Below are positions 17,440 to 25,518 of a DNA stretch of 64,000 nucleotides, piece by piece. Where the stretch lies: positions 52,349 to 116,348 of the forward strand of contig NZ_PNFD01000005.1 in NCBI RefSeq assembly GCF_003254645.1. Direction: 5' to 3'. The notes under the pieces were generated by a model. That model was given only the letters and a program-made list of their open reading frames with translations, was not told where the DNA came from and ran no database searches. The stretch is from Microbacterium suaedae. GTDB taxonomy: Bacteria; Actinomycetota; Actinomycetes; Actinomycetales; Microbacteriaceae. Position numbers and translations under genes: made by a program. Each line of letters begins with the position of its first letter. Positions within the stretch are counted from its first letter, which is position 1.

Positions 17440-18072
17440 TCAGGCGAGCAGATCAGCGAAGGATCCGCCTCCGCCGAGATACGTCTCCGGGGCGTACGGA
17501 TCCGCGCGAGACACCGTCTGCGCGCCGACGATGCGGTCGACGAGTTCCCGCGCACCGCGGTCGACACGCTGCTGCAGTGGAGCGACGCTGTCGGCGCCGT
17601 CCCCCCAGTCGTCGCTCGCGGCGAAGACACCCGTCGAGACCGGCTCGGCGTGGAGATAGGTGAACAGCGGACGCATGGCGTAGTCGATCGCGAGCGAGTG
17701 GCGGGGCGTGCCGGCCGTGGCTCCGAGCAGGACGGGTGTCCCCTCGAGCGCGTCACGGTCCAGGACATCCACCCAGCTCTTGAACAGACCCGAGTAGCTC
17801 GTGGAGAAGATGGGCGTGACCGCGATGAGCGCGTCGGCCTTCGCGACCTCTGCGTTCAGCTCGGCGAGCGGCGCGGGTGAGAAACCGGTGAGCAGGTGGT
17901 TCGTGATGTCGTGGGCGACATCACGCAGCTCGAAGACGCGCGCCTCGTGCTCGTCGCCGCGAGCCGACATGTCGCGGGACACCGCCTGGAGGATCCGGTC
18001 GGCGAGAAGGCGTGTCGATGACGGATCCGACAGGCCTGCCGAGACGACGATGATCTTCTTCACGTCACTCAC
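17440..18072 (-). CDS. CE1759-type FMN reductase
   Basis: 210 residues with a flavodoxin-like fold of NADPH-dependent FMN reductases: beta1 IIVVSAGLSDPSSTRLLADRI with the flavin-phosphate loop, TPIFSTSYSGLFKSWVDVLD near residue 95, and GATAGTPRHS near 125. In Corynebacterineae and Microbacteriaceae this family travels with a luciferase-like monooxygenase and supplies it with reduced FMN. The same pair is seen here, with ATGA overlap to the upstream gene. The pathway served is not known. Confidence 0.9.
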   Translation of the reverse strand: MSDVKKIIVVSAGLSDPSSTRLLADRILQAVSRDMSARGDEHEARVFELRDVAHDITNHLLTGFSPAPLAELNAEVAKADALIAVTPIFSTSYSGLFKSWVDVLDRDALEGTPVLLGATAGTPRHSLAIDYAMRPLFTYLHAEPVSTGVFAASDDWGDGADSVAPLQQRVDRGARELVDRIVGAQTVSRADPYAPETYLGGGGSFADLLA

Positions 18073-19301
18073 CGTTCTGCTGCCTTTCCGAATGCCGATC
18101 CGCTCGTCTGCGTGTCCTGATAGGGAGACCCGCCCGTCACGTTGTCGCCGCGATTGGGGTTGGGGCGCGGCTGACGCGGCGCGTCGGCGCCGTACTTCGC
18201 CGTGACGAGCGACGCGTGCGTCGGAGCATCCGGCACGTTCTCCGGGCGGTCCTTCTGCAGCTCGCGGCGCAGGACCGGCACGACGTCCTCGCCGAGGAAG
18301 TCGATCTGCTCGAGCACCATCTTGAGCGGAAGCCCCGCGTGGTCCATGAGGAACAGCTGGCGCTGATAGTCACCGAAGGTGTCGCGCATCGATGCGTAGC
18401 GGTCGATCACCTGCTGCGGCGATCCGACCGTGAGCGGTGTCATCTCGGTGAAGTCCTCCATCGACGGCCCGTTGCCGTACACCGGCGCGCTGTCGAAATA
18501 GGGACGGAAACGGTCGATCGCGTCCTGCGAGTTCTTCGCCATGAACGCCTGACCGCCGAGCCCGACGATCGCCTGCTCGGGCGCGCCGTGACCGTAGTGG
18601 GCGAAGCGCTGCCGATACAGGTCGATGAGGCGCTGGTAGTGCTCCTTCGGCCAGAAGATGTTGTTCGCGAAGAAACCGTCGCCGTAGTAAGCCGCCTGCT
18701 CGGCGATCTCGGGCGTCCGGATCGAGCCGTGCCAGACGAACGGCGGCACGTCGTCGAGCGGCCTGGGCGTCGACGTGAATCCGCTGAGGGAGGTGCGGAA
18801 CTTGCCCTCCCAGTCGACGACGTCCTCGCGCCAGAGACGGTTCAGCAGGTTGTAGTTCTCGATCGCGAGAGGGAGCCCCTGACGGATGTCCTTGCCGAAC
18901 CACGGATACACGGGCCCGGTGTTGCCGCGCCCCATCACGAGGTCGATGCGTCCCCCCGCGAGGTGCTGAAGCATTGCGTAGTCCTCGGCGAGCTTCACGG
19001 GGTCGTTCGTCGTGACGAGCGTCGTCGAGGTCGACAGGATGAGCCGCTCGGTCTGCGCTGCGATGTACGCGAGCGTCGTCGTCGGCGACGACGAGAAGAA
19101 CGGCGGGTTGTGGTGCTCGCCGATCGCGAAGACGTCGAGCCCGGCTTGCTCGGCGTGCGTGGCGATCGTGACGATGTCGCGGATCCGCTGCGCCTCGCTC
19201 GGGGTCTCGCCCGAAACCGGGTCGCGGGTGATGTCGCTGACCGAGAACAGGCCGAACTGCATGCCCTGCCACGTGTCCTGAGATGCGTGCTGTTCGCTCA
19301 T
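18069..19301 (-). CDS. CE1758-type FMN-dependent luciferase-like monooxygenase
   Basis: 410 residues. The bacterial-luciferase TIM barrel is clear: FGLFSVSDITRDP, then FAIGEHHNPPFF near residue 60, LAEDYAMLQHLAGGRIDLVMGRGN near 115, and GSPQQVIDRY near 300. A Pro/Asn/Gly-rich tail ends the protein. The start is the ATG at 19299-19301, with GAGAGGGG upstream. Together with the overlapping FMN reductase it forms a two-component flavin monooxygenase; the substrate is unknown. A promoter with an inverted repeat precedes it (19338-19372). Confidence 0.9.
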   Translation of the reverse strand: MSEQHASQDTWQGMQFGLFSVSDITRDPVSGETPSEAQRIRDIVTIATHAEQAGLDVFAIGEHHNPPFFSSSPTTTLAYIAAQTERLILSTSTTLVTTNDPVKLAEDYAMLQHLAGGRIDLVMGRGNTGPVYPWFGKDIRQGLPLAIENYNLLNRLWREDVVDWEGKFRTSLSGFTSTPRPLDDVPPFVWHGSIRTPEIAEQAAYYGDGFFANNIFWPKEHYQRLIDLYRQRFAHYGHGAPEQAIVGLGGQAFMAKNSQDAIDRFRPYFDSAPVYGNGPSMEDFTEMTPLTVGSPQQVIDRYASMRDTFGDYQRQLFLMDHAGLPLKMVLEQIDFLGEDVVPVLRRELQKDRPENVPDAPTHASLVTAKYGADAPRQPRPNPNRGDNVTGGSPYQDTQTSGSAFGKAAER

Positions 19302-19337
19302 GATGTCCCCTCTCTCGGCGCGGACGGATCCGCGCTC

Positions 19338-19372
19338 TTCCATGCGTGTGAATATACATGAGGAAACGCATG
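19338..19372 (-). promoter_or_regulatory. Promoter and operator-like element of the CE1758/CE1759 operon
   Basis: Read on the minus strand, an extended -10 (TGTATATT) is followed by ATTCACACGCATGGAA (19338-19353). An inverted repeat with 7-nt arms, CATGCGT (19341-19347) and ACGCATG (19366-19372), spans the -10. The 16-mer differs at one position from a sequence in the yceI promoter (20530-20545), suggesting one regulator for both. Confidence 0.55.
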
Positions 19373-19408
19373 CGCGTCGAATCTATTCCCGGGCCTCGCC
19401 GAACACGG

Positions 19409-19442
19409 CGAAAGCCCGCCCCACACCTGGGACGGGCTTTCG
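19409..19442 (-). terminator. rpsO terminator
   Basis: A 14-nt stem (19409-19422 against 19429-19442, one mismatch) with AAAG/CTTT at its base follows the rpsO stop. It isolates rpsO from the oxidoreductase operon. Confidence 0.8.
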
Positions 19443-19476
19443 AGAAGTCGATTGAACGCTGGGCGCTCGACCTGTC

Positions 19477-19746
19477 TTATCGACGGAGACCGATGCGCGC
19501 GATGAGCGCACGGTAGCGCTCGATGTCGACGCGCTGGAGGTATCCGAGCAGACGGCGGCGCTGACCGACGAGCAGGAACAGACCACGGCGCGAGTGGTGG
19601 TCGTGCTTGTGGTCCTTGAGATGCTCGGTGAGGTCCTTGATGCGCCGCGACAGCAGTGCAACCTGCACCTCGGGGGATCCGGTGTCACCGGGGTGCGTCG
19701 CGTACTCTTCGATGATCGACTTCTTGACGTCTGCTTCCAGTGCCAT
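19477..19746 (-). CDS. rpsO: 30S ribosomal protein S15
   Basis: 89 residues, the standard length. It begins [21 protein letters not shown] and carries the S15 signature ([18 protein letters not shown]...[11 protein letters not shown]), which contacts the 16S three-way junction. The Shine-Dalgarno aaagggg lies upstream of the ATG. In many bacteria rpsO sits directly before pnp; here a terminator closes it and pnp is 6 kb downstream. Monocistronic. Confidence 0.97.
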   Translation of the reverse strand: MALEADVKKSIIEEYATHPGDTGSPEVQVALLSRRIKDLTEHLKDHKHDHHSRRGLFLLVGQRRRLLGYLQRVDIERYRALIARIGLRR

Positions 19747-19871
19747 GTAAGTGATCCCCTTTCTCGTCGTTGCGCGGCGCCCGTCGCCTGATGCGCGAGC
19801 TCTCTTTCTCCGCGGCCGTTCTTACGGCAACCACAGGAGTCTACCCCATGCGCGATACCTGCGCACACAGC

Positions 19872-19903
19872 GAATCCCCGCCCTCGCGAACGCGAGAACG
19901 GGG
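19872..19903 (-). terminator. yceI terminator
   Basis: 15-nt arms (19872-19886 and 19889-19903) with a two-base mismatch in the middle form a tight hairpin just downstream of the yceI stop and before rpsO. Confidence 0.75.
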
Positions 19904-19921
19904 ATCCGTACTGAAAGGCGA

Positions 19922-20470
19922 TCAGGCCTCGAGCGCACCCTGCAGATCGAGGGTGATCTTGACGTCCTTGCCGACGAGAACACCGCCCGTCTCGAGCGCG
20001 GCGTTCCAGGTCAGACCGAACTCCTCGCGGTCGATCGTGCCCTGAGCAGTGGCGCCGGCCTTGTAGTTACCCCACGGGTCGGTCCCGAAGCCACCGATCT
20101 CGAGCGCGAAGCTCACGGGCTTGGTGACATCCTTGATCGTGAGGTCTCCGTCGACGAAGAGGTCGCCACCCTCGGCACGGACACCCGTGCTCGAGAAGGC
20201 GATGGTCGGGTAGGTGTCGGCGTCGAAGAAGTCCTCGCCGCGCAGGTGCGCATCGCGCCCCTCGTCCTTCGTGCTGATCGACGCGACGTCGGCCGTCGCC
20301 TTGACCGTGGCCTCGAGGGGGTTCTCCGGCAGCACGATCGTCGCCTCCTTGACGGCGAAGTGACCGCGCACCTTCGAGATCATCATGTGGCGCACCTCGA
20401 AACCGACCTCGCTGTGGGCGGAGTCGAGGACGTAGGTGCCGGGCTTGTAGCCAGGAATGTCGAGGGTCAT
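19922..20470 (-). CDS. YceI-family (polyisoprenoid-binding-like) protein
   Basis: 182 residues forming the lipocalin-like YceI beta-barrel. Motifs are YVLDSAHSEVGFEVRHMMISKVRGHF near the N-terminus, DVASISTKDEGRDAHLRGEDFFD in the middle and EFGLTWN near residue 160. Members bind polyisoprenoid or other long lipids and are often stress-induced. No signal peptide is present, so this copy is cytoplasmic. The gene stands alone with its own well-formed promoter and palindromic operator, so it is probably controlled by a dedicated regulator. Confidence 0.92.
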   Translation of the reverse strand: MTLDIPGYKPGTYVLDSAHSEVGFEVRHMMISKVRGHFAVKEATIVLPENPLEATVKATADVASISTKDEGRDAHLRGEDFFDADTYPTIAFSSTGVRAEGGDLFVDGDLTIKDVTKPVSFALEIGGFGTDPWGNYKAGATAQGTIDREEFGLTWNAALETGGVLVGKDVKITLDLQGALEA

Positions 20471-20520
20471 GCGTGCTCCTTGTGGTGATGACGTGGGGTC
20501 GCCTCGCGAGCGACGCCCCC

Positions 20521-20561
20521 ACTATAACCATTCACGCGCATGGAAATCAAGTCGCGTGAAT
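20521..20561 (-). promoter_or_regulatory. yceI promoter overlapped by a palindromic operator
   Basis: On the minus strand TTGATT (rc of 20545-20550) and TATAGT (rc of 20521-20526), 18 nt apart, form a good housekeeping promoter. A perfect inverted repeat, ATTCACGCG (20530-20538) and CGCGTGAAT (20553-20561), brackets the -35 and the spacer, the place expected for a repressor of MarR/TetR type. No such regulator gene is adjacent. Confidence 0.7.
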
Positions 20562-20585
20562 ACATCCTGTGTCCAGACAGACGAA

Positions 20586-20615
20586 AACGGGCCCGGGAGC
20601 GTTCCCGGGCCCGTT
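20586..20615 (-). terminator. Strong terminator of the FKBP gene
   Basis: Perfect 13-nt arms (20586-20598 and 20603-20615) close on a GCGT tetraloop right after the FKBP stop. Confidence 0.85.
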
Positions 20616-20631
20616 CTGGCGACACCTGCCG

Positions 20632-21003
20632 TCAGGCAGCGTCGATGAGATCGATGATGAAGATGAGCGTCTTGCCGCTGAGGAAGTGACCGGCACCCTC
20701 GGGCCCATAGGCGAGCTCGGGAGGAACCGTCAGCTGACGGCGACCGCCGACCTTCATTCCGGGGATGCCCTCCTGCCACCCCTTGATCAGCATGCCGAGC
20801 GGGAACTGTGCGGGCTCCCCGCGGTTCCAGGACGAGTCGAACTCCTCGCCCGTGTCGTAATCGACGCCCGCATAGTGGATCGTGACGGTCGCGCCCGCCT
20901 TGGCCTCGGCGCCATCACCGACGATGATGTCTCGGATCTCGAGCTCGGCGGGAGCCGGGCCTTCCGGGGCGTCGAACTCGGGCTTCGTGCGGTCTGCAGT
21001 CAT
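20632..21003 (-). CDS. FKBP-type peptidyl-prolyl cis-trans isomerase
   Basis: 123 residues: a single FKBP domain with TVTIHYAGVDYDTGEEFDSSW, the FPLGMLIKGWQEGIPGMKVGG core and the YGPEGAGH...LIFIIDLID end. Active-site Tyr, Phe, Trp and Ile are at their usual places. With no signal peptide it is a cytoplasmic folding helper. The start is the ATG at 21001-21003, preceded by GGATGGGGG; an ATG four codons upstream is possible. The gene is monocistronic between two hairpins. Confidence 0.93.
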   Translation of the reverse strand: MTADRTKPEFDAPEGPAPAELEIRDIIVGDGAEAKAGATVTIHYAGVDYDTGEEFDSSWNRGEPAQFPLGMLIKGWQEGIPGMKVGGRRQLTVPPELAYGPEGAGHFLSGKTLIFIIDLIDAA

Positions 21004-21104
21004 ACCCCCATCCAACCCTGCGCCGACGTCGAGGTCAAAGGTCGTGCGCTGAGGGCGAAACCGGGTGCGTCACGGCGCAGGCGCCACGGCGTCGAGACAA
21101 AGAG

Positions 21105-21150
21105 CCAGCGCCCGGGTCTCGGCGAGGCCGGAGAACACGTCGGGCGCTGG
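21105..21150 (-). terminator. Branched hairpin between PrsW and FKBP genes
   Basis: Outer arms CCAGCGCCCG (21105-21114) and complement (21141-21150) enclose a second small stem. It lies downstream of the PrsW gene. The rest of the 217-bp gap shows nothing further. Confidence 0.5.
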
Positions 21151-21220
21151 TCTATGGAAAGAGGATCCCTCACGGCCCACCGGCTGTCAATACCCTGCGC
21201 AGCGATATCCTGCCGGCGCG

Positions 21221-22417
21221 TCAGACTCCCACCGGCGCCAACAGCTCAGAGCGCGTTATCAGCATGCGACGAAGCAGCGTGCGCTCGTCGACCGATGCGA
21301 GCGGATCCCGCCCTGTGAGAGCGCGCTGCCGGGCCCAGGCGAGGCGCGCACCGTCGTGGATGAACCTCTTCATTATGCGGCGGCGGTCCCCCGGCAGCGT
21401 CGCCGCCCATGCGAGTCCCGCTTTCCGTCCAGCGCGCGTCGACAAGATGTCGGCCTCCTGTGGGGTGAACCAGCCGGCGCGCACGTACTCATCGAGGCGC
21501 TCGCGCCGCAGCCGCAGCTCCTCGACACGGATCCGGACCACGGCGACCACGGACACCGCGAACAGCGGGATCTGCACGAGCAGATACGGCAGGAAGAACC
21601 CGGCAAAGCGCGCCGAGCCATTCCAGATGGCGTGCAGCACGATCGCGACGAGGAGCCCGAGCAGCCACGGGAGCAGGACGTTCTTCCCTCGACGCACCGC
21701 GAGCCCGACGGCGAAGCCGCACGCCGCCGTGAACATGATGTGCGCGAATGGTGACAGCACGGCGCGCAAGAAGAAGGCCGTCGTGAGGTCGCCGACCCCG
21801 CCACCGAGGAGCGCCTCGACGAAATACTTGATGTTCTCGACGAAGGCGAAGCCTGCTCCGATGAGCCCGCCGTACACGATCCCGTCGAGCGCGCCGTCGA
21901 GCGCCCGCTTGCCCATCGCGAGCACGACAAGGATCCCCGCGCATTTGAGGACTTCCTCGACGATCGGCGCCTGCACGATCGAGCCGAACCCCGCGAGCGT
22001 CGCCGTCGCCGGCAGTGCGGTCTGCACGAACATCCCGACCGCAAGAGTCAGGATGATCGCGACGAACGCGCCCCACCCGGTCGCGAACACCAGCATGGCC
22101 CGCGGCTCGGGTTCCCAGCGGTCGAGCCACATGAGGCACATCACGACGCCCGCGAACGGGAGGAACGCGAGCAGTGACGCGATCGCAGGCCCCGCAGCCC
22201 CGTAGGTCGTGACGAAGAACCCCGTCGTCGCGAGGGCCGCAAGGCCCAGGACGAACCACAGCCAGATCCAGACTGACCGCCCCTGGCGCAGGAGAGTCGG
22301 GGCGGAGACGGGGACGTGGGGTTCGTCCGCCGGCGCAGCCGAGATCGGATCTCCCTGGTTACGCATGCGCGGAGAGAACGCGCGCCGCGGCGCCCCCGGG
22401 TGCGGAGGAGTGGTCAT
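21221..22417 (-). CDS. PrsW family intramembrane metalloprotease
   Basis: 398 residues. A cytoplasmic Pro-rich head (about 45 residues) is followed by eight or so TM helices and a basic C-terminal tail of about 120 residues. The PrsW/CPBP-like glutamate motif (IVEEVLK), FAFVENIKYF, HIMFTAACGFAVG and HAIWN are in the usual order. In Bacillus PrsW cleaves an anti-sigma factor; the target here is unknown, and no sigma/anti-sigma pair lies nearby. The start is the ATG at 22415-22417 (MTTPPHPG); an in-frame ATG 18 nt upstream is an alternative. Confidence 0.9.
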   Translation of the reverse strand: MTTPPHPGAPRRAFSPRMRNQGDPISAAPADEPHVPVSAPTLLRQGRSVWIWLWFVLGLAALATTGFFVTTYGAAGPAIASLLAFLPFAGVVMCLMWLDRWEPEPRAMLVFATGWGAFVAIILTLAVGMFVQTALPATATLAGFGSIVQAPIVEEVLKCAGILVVLAMGKRALDGALDGIVYGGLIGAGFAFVENIKYFVEALLGGGVGDLTTAFFLRAVLSPFAHIMFTAACGFAVGLAVRRGKNVLLPWLLGLLVAIVLHAIWNGSARFAGFFLPYLLVQIPLFAVSVVAVVRIRVEELRLRRERLDEYVRAGWFTPQEADILSTRAGRKAGLAWAATLPGDRRRIMKRFIHDGARLAWARQRALTGRDPLASVDERTLLRRMLITRSELLAPVGV

Positions 22418-22489
22418 GATCCCGTATTCTCTCATCGCGCGCCGCGCCCGACCGCTGGTCCGCCCGCGCACGCGGATAGGCTGATCGAC

Positions 22490-23359
22490 ATGCGCTTCGC
22501 CCACGTGACCCTGCCGGATGCCGACGTCCCGTCGCTCGTCCACGTGACCGATGACGGCGTCGTCGCCGTCGCCGTCCTCATGGATGCCGGCCCCGCGACG
22601 CTCGAGTCCCTCCTCGCGGCGGGACCGCCCGCTCTCGATGCCGTCGAGGCGGCCGCCGCAGCCTATGGCGGACCGCGGACGCCCATCGCCGACGTGCGCT
22701 TCGCTCCCGGTGTGCTCACGCCTCCGTCGATCATGGCGGTCGGCCTGAACTACTCGGCTCACGCGGGCGAGCTGAGCCTGAAGAGCGACGACACCCCGAC
22801 CGTCTTCACGCTCTGGCCGAACTCGCTCGCCGGGCACGAGGGGACGACGACGTGGTCGCGCGCGCAGAGCGAATCGGTCGACTACGAAGCCGAGCTCGGC
22901 GTGATCATCGGTCGCCCCGCAAGGAACGTCTCCGAGGACGAGGCGCTCGACTATGTCTTCGGGTACACCGTCGTCAACGACATCTCGGCGCGCAACATCC
23001 AGTACTCCGAGGCGCAGTGGTGCCGCTGCAAGTCACTCGACGGCTTCACCCCCGTCGGACCGTATGTCGTGACGGCCGACGAGATCCCGGATCCCCAGGA
23101 CCTGAAGATATGGACGCGCGTCGACGGCGAGCTGCTGCAGGACGCCACAACGGGGCAGATGATCCGCTCGGTCGCGACGCTCGTCTCGCACCTTTCGCGC
23201 GGGATCACGCTGCTGCCGGGCACCCTCATCTCGACGGGTTCGCCGGGCGGATCCGGCTACTCGCGCACCCCGCAGGTGCTGCTGCAGGACGGGTCGACCG
23301 TCACGGTCGGCGTGGAGGGCATCGGCGAGCTGACGACGCACTGCCGCACGGTCGCGTAG
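22490..23359 (+). CDS. Fumarylacetoacetate hydrolase family protein
   Basis: 289 residues. The C-terminal FAH fold has GLNYSAHAGE, then DYEAELGVIIGR with the metal-binding Glu residues, GYTVVNDISARNIQ, KSLDGFTPVGPYVV and the final GTLISTGSP. These enzymes hydrolyse or decarboxylate beta-diketo acids (acylpyruvases, oxaloacetate decarboxylases, homoprotocatechuate enzymes). No aromatic-degradation genes are near, so acylpyruvase or oxaloacetate decarboxylase activity is as likely as a catabolic role. The ATG at 22490 is chosen because the upstream open frame lies in the divergent PrsW leader. Confidence 0.9.
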   Translation: MRFAHVTLPDADVPSLVHVTDDGVVAVAVLMDAGPATLESLLAAGPPALDAVEAAAAAYGGPRTPIADVRFAPGVLTPPSIMAVGLNYSAHAGELSLKSDDTPTVFTLWPNSLAGHEGTTTWSRAQSESVDYEAELGVIIGRPARNVSEDEALDYVFGYTVVNDISARNIQYSEAQWCRCKSLDGFTPVGPYVVTADEIPDPQDLKIWTRVDGELLQDATTGQMIRSVATLVSHLSRGITLLPGTLISTGSPGGSGYSRTPQVLLQDGSTVTVGVEGIGELTTHCRTVA

Positions 23360-23365
23360 AGCGTC

Positions 23366-25489
23366 CTACTCCTCGATCCCGAGGGCGTCGAGCAACCACG
23401 CGAGCTGGTACGCGCGCTCGCGCCATGCGTTGTAGCGGCCACTCACGCCCGCGTGCCCGGCGACCATCTCGCACTTCAGAAGCACGTCCGCGCCAACTTC
23501 GCGCAGGCGCGCGACCCACTTCGCAGGCTCGACGTAGTACACGCGCGTGTCGTTGAGCGACGTCATCGCGAGGATCCGCGGGTACCGCACGCCCTCGCGC
23601 ACGTTCTCGTACGGCGTGTAGGCGCGCATGGCCTCGTAGAACTGGGGGTCGTGCAGCGGATCGCCCCACTCCTCCCACTCGATGACGGTGAGCGGCAGGG
23701 ACGGGTCGAGGATCGTCGTGAGCGCGTCGACGAACGGGACGTCGGCGAGGATGCCCGCGAAGAGCTCAGGCGCGAGATTCGCGACGGCGCCCATAAGCAG
23801 GCCGCCGGCGGATCCGCCCTCAGCGACAAGTCGCTTCGGCGTCGTGTAGCCGTCGTCGATGAGGTGCCGCGCGACGTCCACGAAGTCGGTGAAGCTGTTG
23901 CGCTTGTTCGCGAGCTTGCCGCCCTCGTACCACGCGCGCCCCATCTCGCCTCCGCCGCGCACGTGGGCGACGGCGAAGACGACGCCGCGGTCGAGCATCG
24001 ACAGTCGCGCCGTCGAGAAGCCCGGATCGATCGAGTGCTCGTAGGCGCCGTACCCGTACAGGTGCACGGGGCGCACCGTCTCGCCGGGCGTACCGAAGGA
24101 CCGCTTCCAGACGAGCGAGACGGGGATCTCCGTCCCGTCGGTCGCCGTGACCCAGACGCGGCCCTGCGCGTAGTCGTCGCGCTCGTAGCCGCCGAGGATC
24201 TCGGCCCGTTTGAGGAGCGTCAGCTCGCCCGTACGCACCTCGTAGTCGTAGACGGTCCCGGGTGTCGTGAACGAGCCGTAGTGCAGCCGTACGCCGGGCT
24301 GCGTCCACTCGGGATTTCCGGCCGCGCCCGCCGTGAACAGCGGCTCGTCGAACTCGATCTCGCGCACCTCGTGGGTCGCGTAGTCGAGGATCCCCATGCG
24401 CGGGATCCCGCCCGAGCGGTACTCGACGACCGCGAAGTCGCGGAAGCAGTCGACGTCCTCCAGACGCACGCCCGCTCTGTGCGCGATGACGGTCTCGGGC
24501 TCGGCCGACGGGTCGTCGGCCGGCAGCCGCACGAGCGCGAAGTCTTCGGCGTCCTGATTGTGCAGCACGTACAGCCAGTCGCGGCCCCCGACGATGGCGT
24601 GGTCCACCGAGTACTCGACGCCGTCCTCGCGCGAGAACACCGAGATCGACTCCACGTCTTCATCGCCCGCGTACAGTCGCTCGACGTCCTCCGTGCGAAT
24701 GAGATCGATGGCGGTCGTCGTGTTCGACCCCGACACGATCTCGAGGAAGCGGTCGCTGCGCGTGAAGCCGGCGCCCGCCCAGAAGGCCTCGTCGGGCTCG
24801 TGGAAGATCAGCGCGTCGTCCTCGCGCGTCGCGTCGCCGACGCGGTGCAGCCACACGCGATCCGGTCGCCACGCGTCATCGACGGTCGAGTACACGATGA
24901 AGCGTCCGTCAGGCGTGAACTTCGCTCCCGCGCCGATGCCTTCGAGCACGTCCGGCAGCGCCTCGCCGCTCGCGATGTCGCGGACGCGCACGGTGTAGCG
25001 CTCGTCGCCGGCGACGTCGACGCCCCACAGCATGCGGGTTCCGTCGGCCGTGACGCTGAAGGCGCCGAGCGAGAAGAACTCGTGCCCCTCCGCTTCGACG
25101 TTCGCATCGAGAAGGATCTGCTCCCCCGGCACGTCCTCCCCGGGCGTGAGCGACGGGGGTGTCCAGTCGTGGGGATTCGCGATCGGCGCGCGGCACTGCA
25201 GACCATACTGCTGCCCCTCGATCGAGCGCCCGTAGTACCACCACTCCCCCTGGCGGATCGGCACCGACAGATCGGTCTCGCGCACGCGGCTCTTGATCTC
25301 GCCGAAGACCTTCTCGCGAAGGGGTTCGAGTCGCGCGAGCTCCGCGTCGGCGTGCGCGTTCTCGGCCTCGAGATGAGCGATCAGCTCGGGCGAGGTCTTG
25401 TCGCGCATCCACTCGTACGGGTCCGAGAACTCACGTCCGTGGTGGACGCGGGTGTGGGGGACCTTCTTCGCGATCGGTGCAGTCATCAT
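23366..25489 (-). CDS. ptrB: Oligopeptidase B / prolyl oligopeptidase (S9A)
   Basis: About 707 residues: an N-terminal seven-bladed propeller (about 70-410) over an alpha/beta-hydrolase domain. The nucleophile motif is GGSAGGLLMG, the Asp lies near SLNDTRVYYVEP, and the His is in CEMVAGHAGVSGR. The EEGG-like segment IEWEEWGDP and the N-terminal HGREFSDPYEWMRD are typical of PtrB. It cleaves short cytosolic peptides after basic residues. Several close starts exist (GTG 25495, GTG 25492, ATG 25489, ATG 25486); GAGGA lies 5-11 nt ahead of them. Its 3' end almost touches that of the FAH gene (6 nt). Confidence 0.92.
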   Translation of the reverse strand: MMTAPIAKKVPHTRVHHGREFSDPYEWMRDKTSPELIAHLEAENAHADAELARLEPLREKVFGEIKSRVRETDLSVPIRQGEWWYYGRSIEGQQYGLQCRAPIANPHDWTPPSLTPGEDVPGEQILLDANVEAEGHEFFSLGAFSVTADGTRMLWGVDVAGDERYTVRVRDIASGEALPDVLEGIGAGAKFTPDGRFIVYSTVDDAWRPDRVWLHRVGDATREDDALIFHEPDEAFWAGAGFTRSDRFLEIVSGSNTTTAIDLIRTEDVERLYAGDEDVESISVFSREDGVEYSVDHAIVGGRDWLYVLHNQDAEDFALVRLPADDPSAEPETVIAHRAGVRLEDVDCFRDFAVVEYRSGGIPRMGILDYATHEVREIEFDEPLFTAGAAGNPEWTQPGVRLHYGSFTTPGTVYDYEVRTGELTLLKRAEILGGYERDDYAQGRVWVTATDGTEIPVSLVWKRSFGTPGETVRPVHLYGYGAYEHSIDPGFSTARLSMLDRGVVFAVAHVRGGGEMGRAWYEGGKLANKRNSFTDFVDVARHLIDDGYTTPKRLVAEGGSAGGLLMGAVANLAPELFAGILADVPFVDALTTILDPSLPLTVIEWEEWGDPLHDPQFYEAMRAYTPYENVREGVRYPRILAMTSLNDTRVYYVEPAKWVARLREVGADVLLKCEMVAGHAGVSGRYNAWRERAYQLAWLLDALGIEE

Positions 25490-25518
25490 CACCACGTTAT
25501 CCTCGCTACCCTGGCAGC

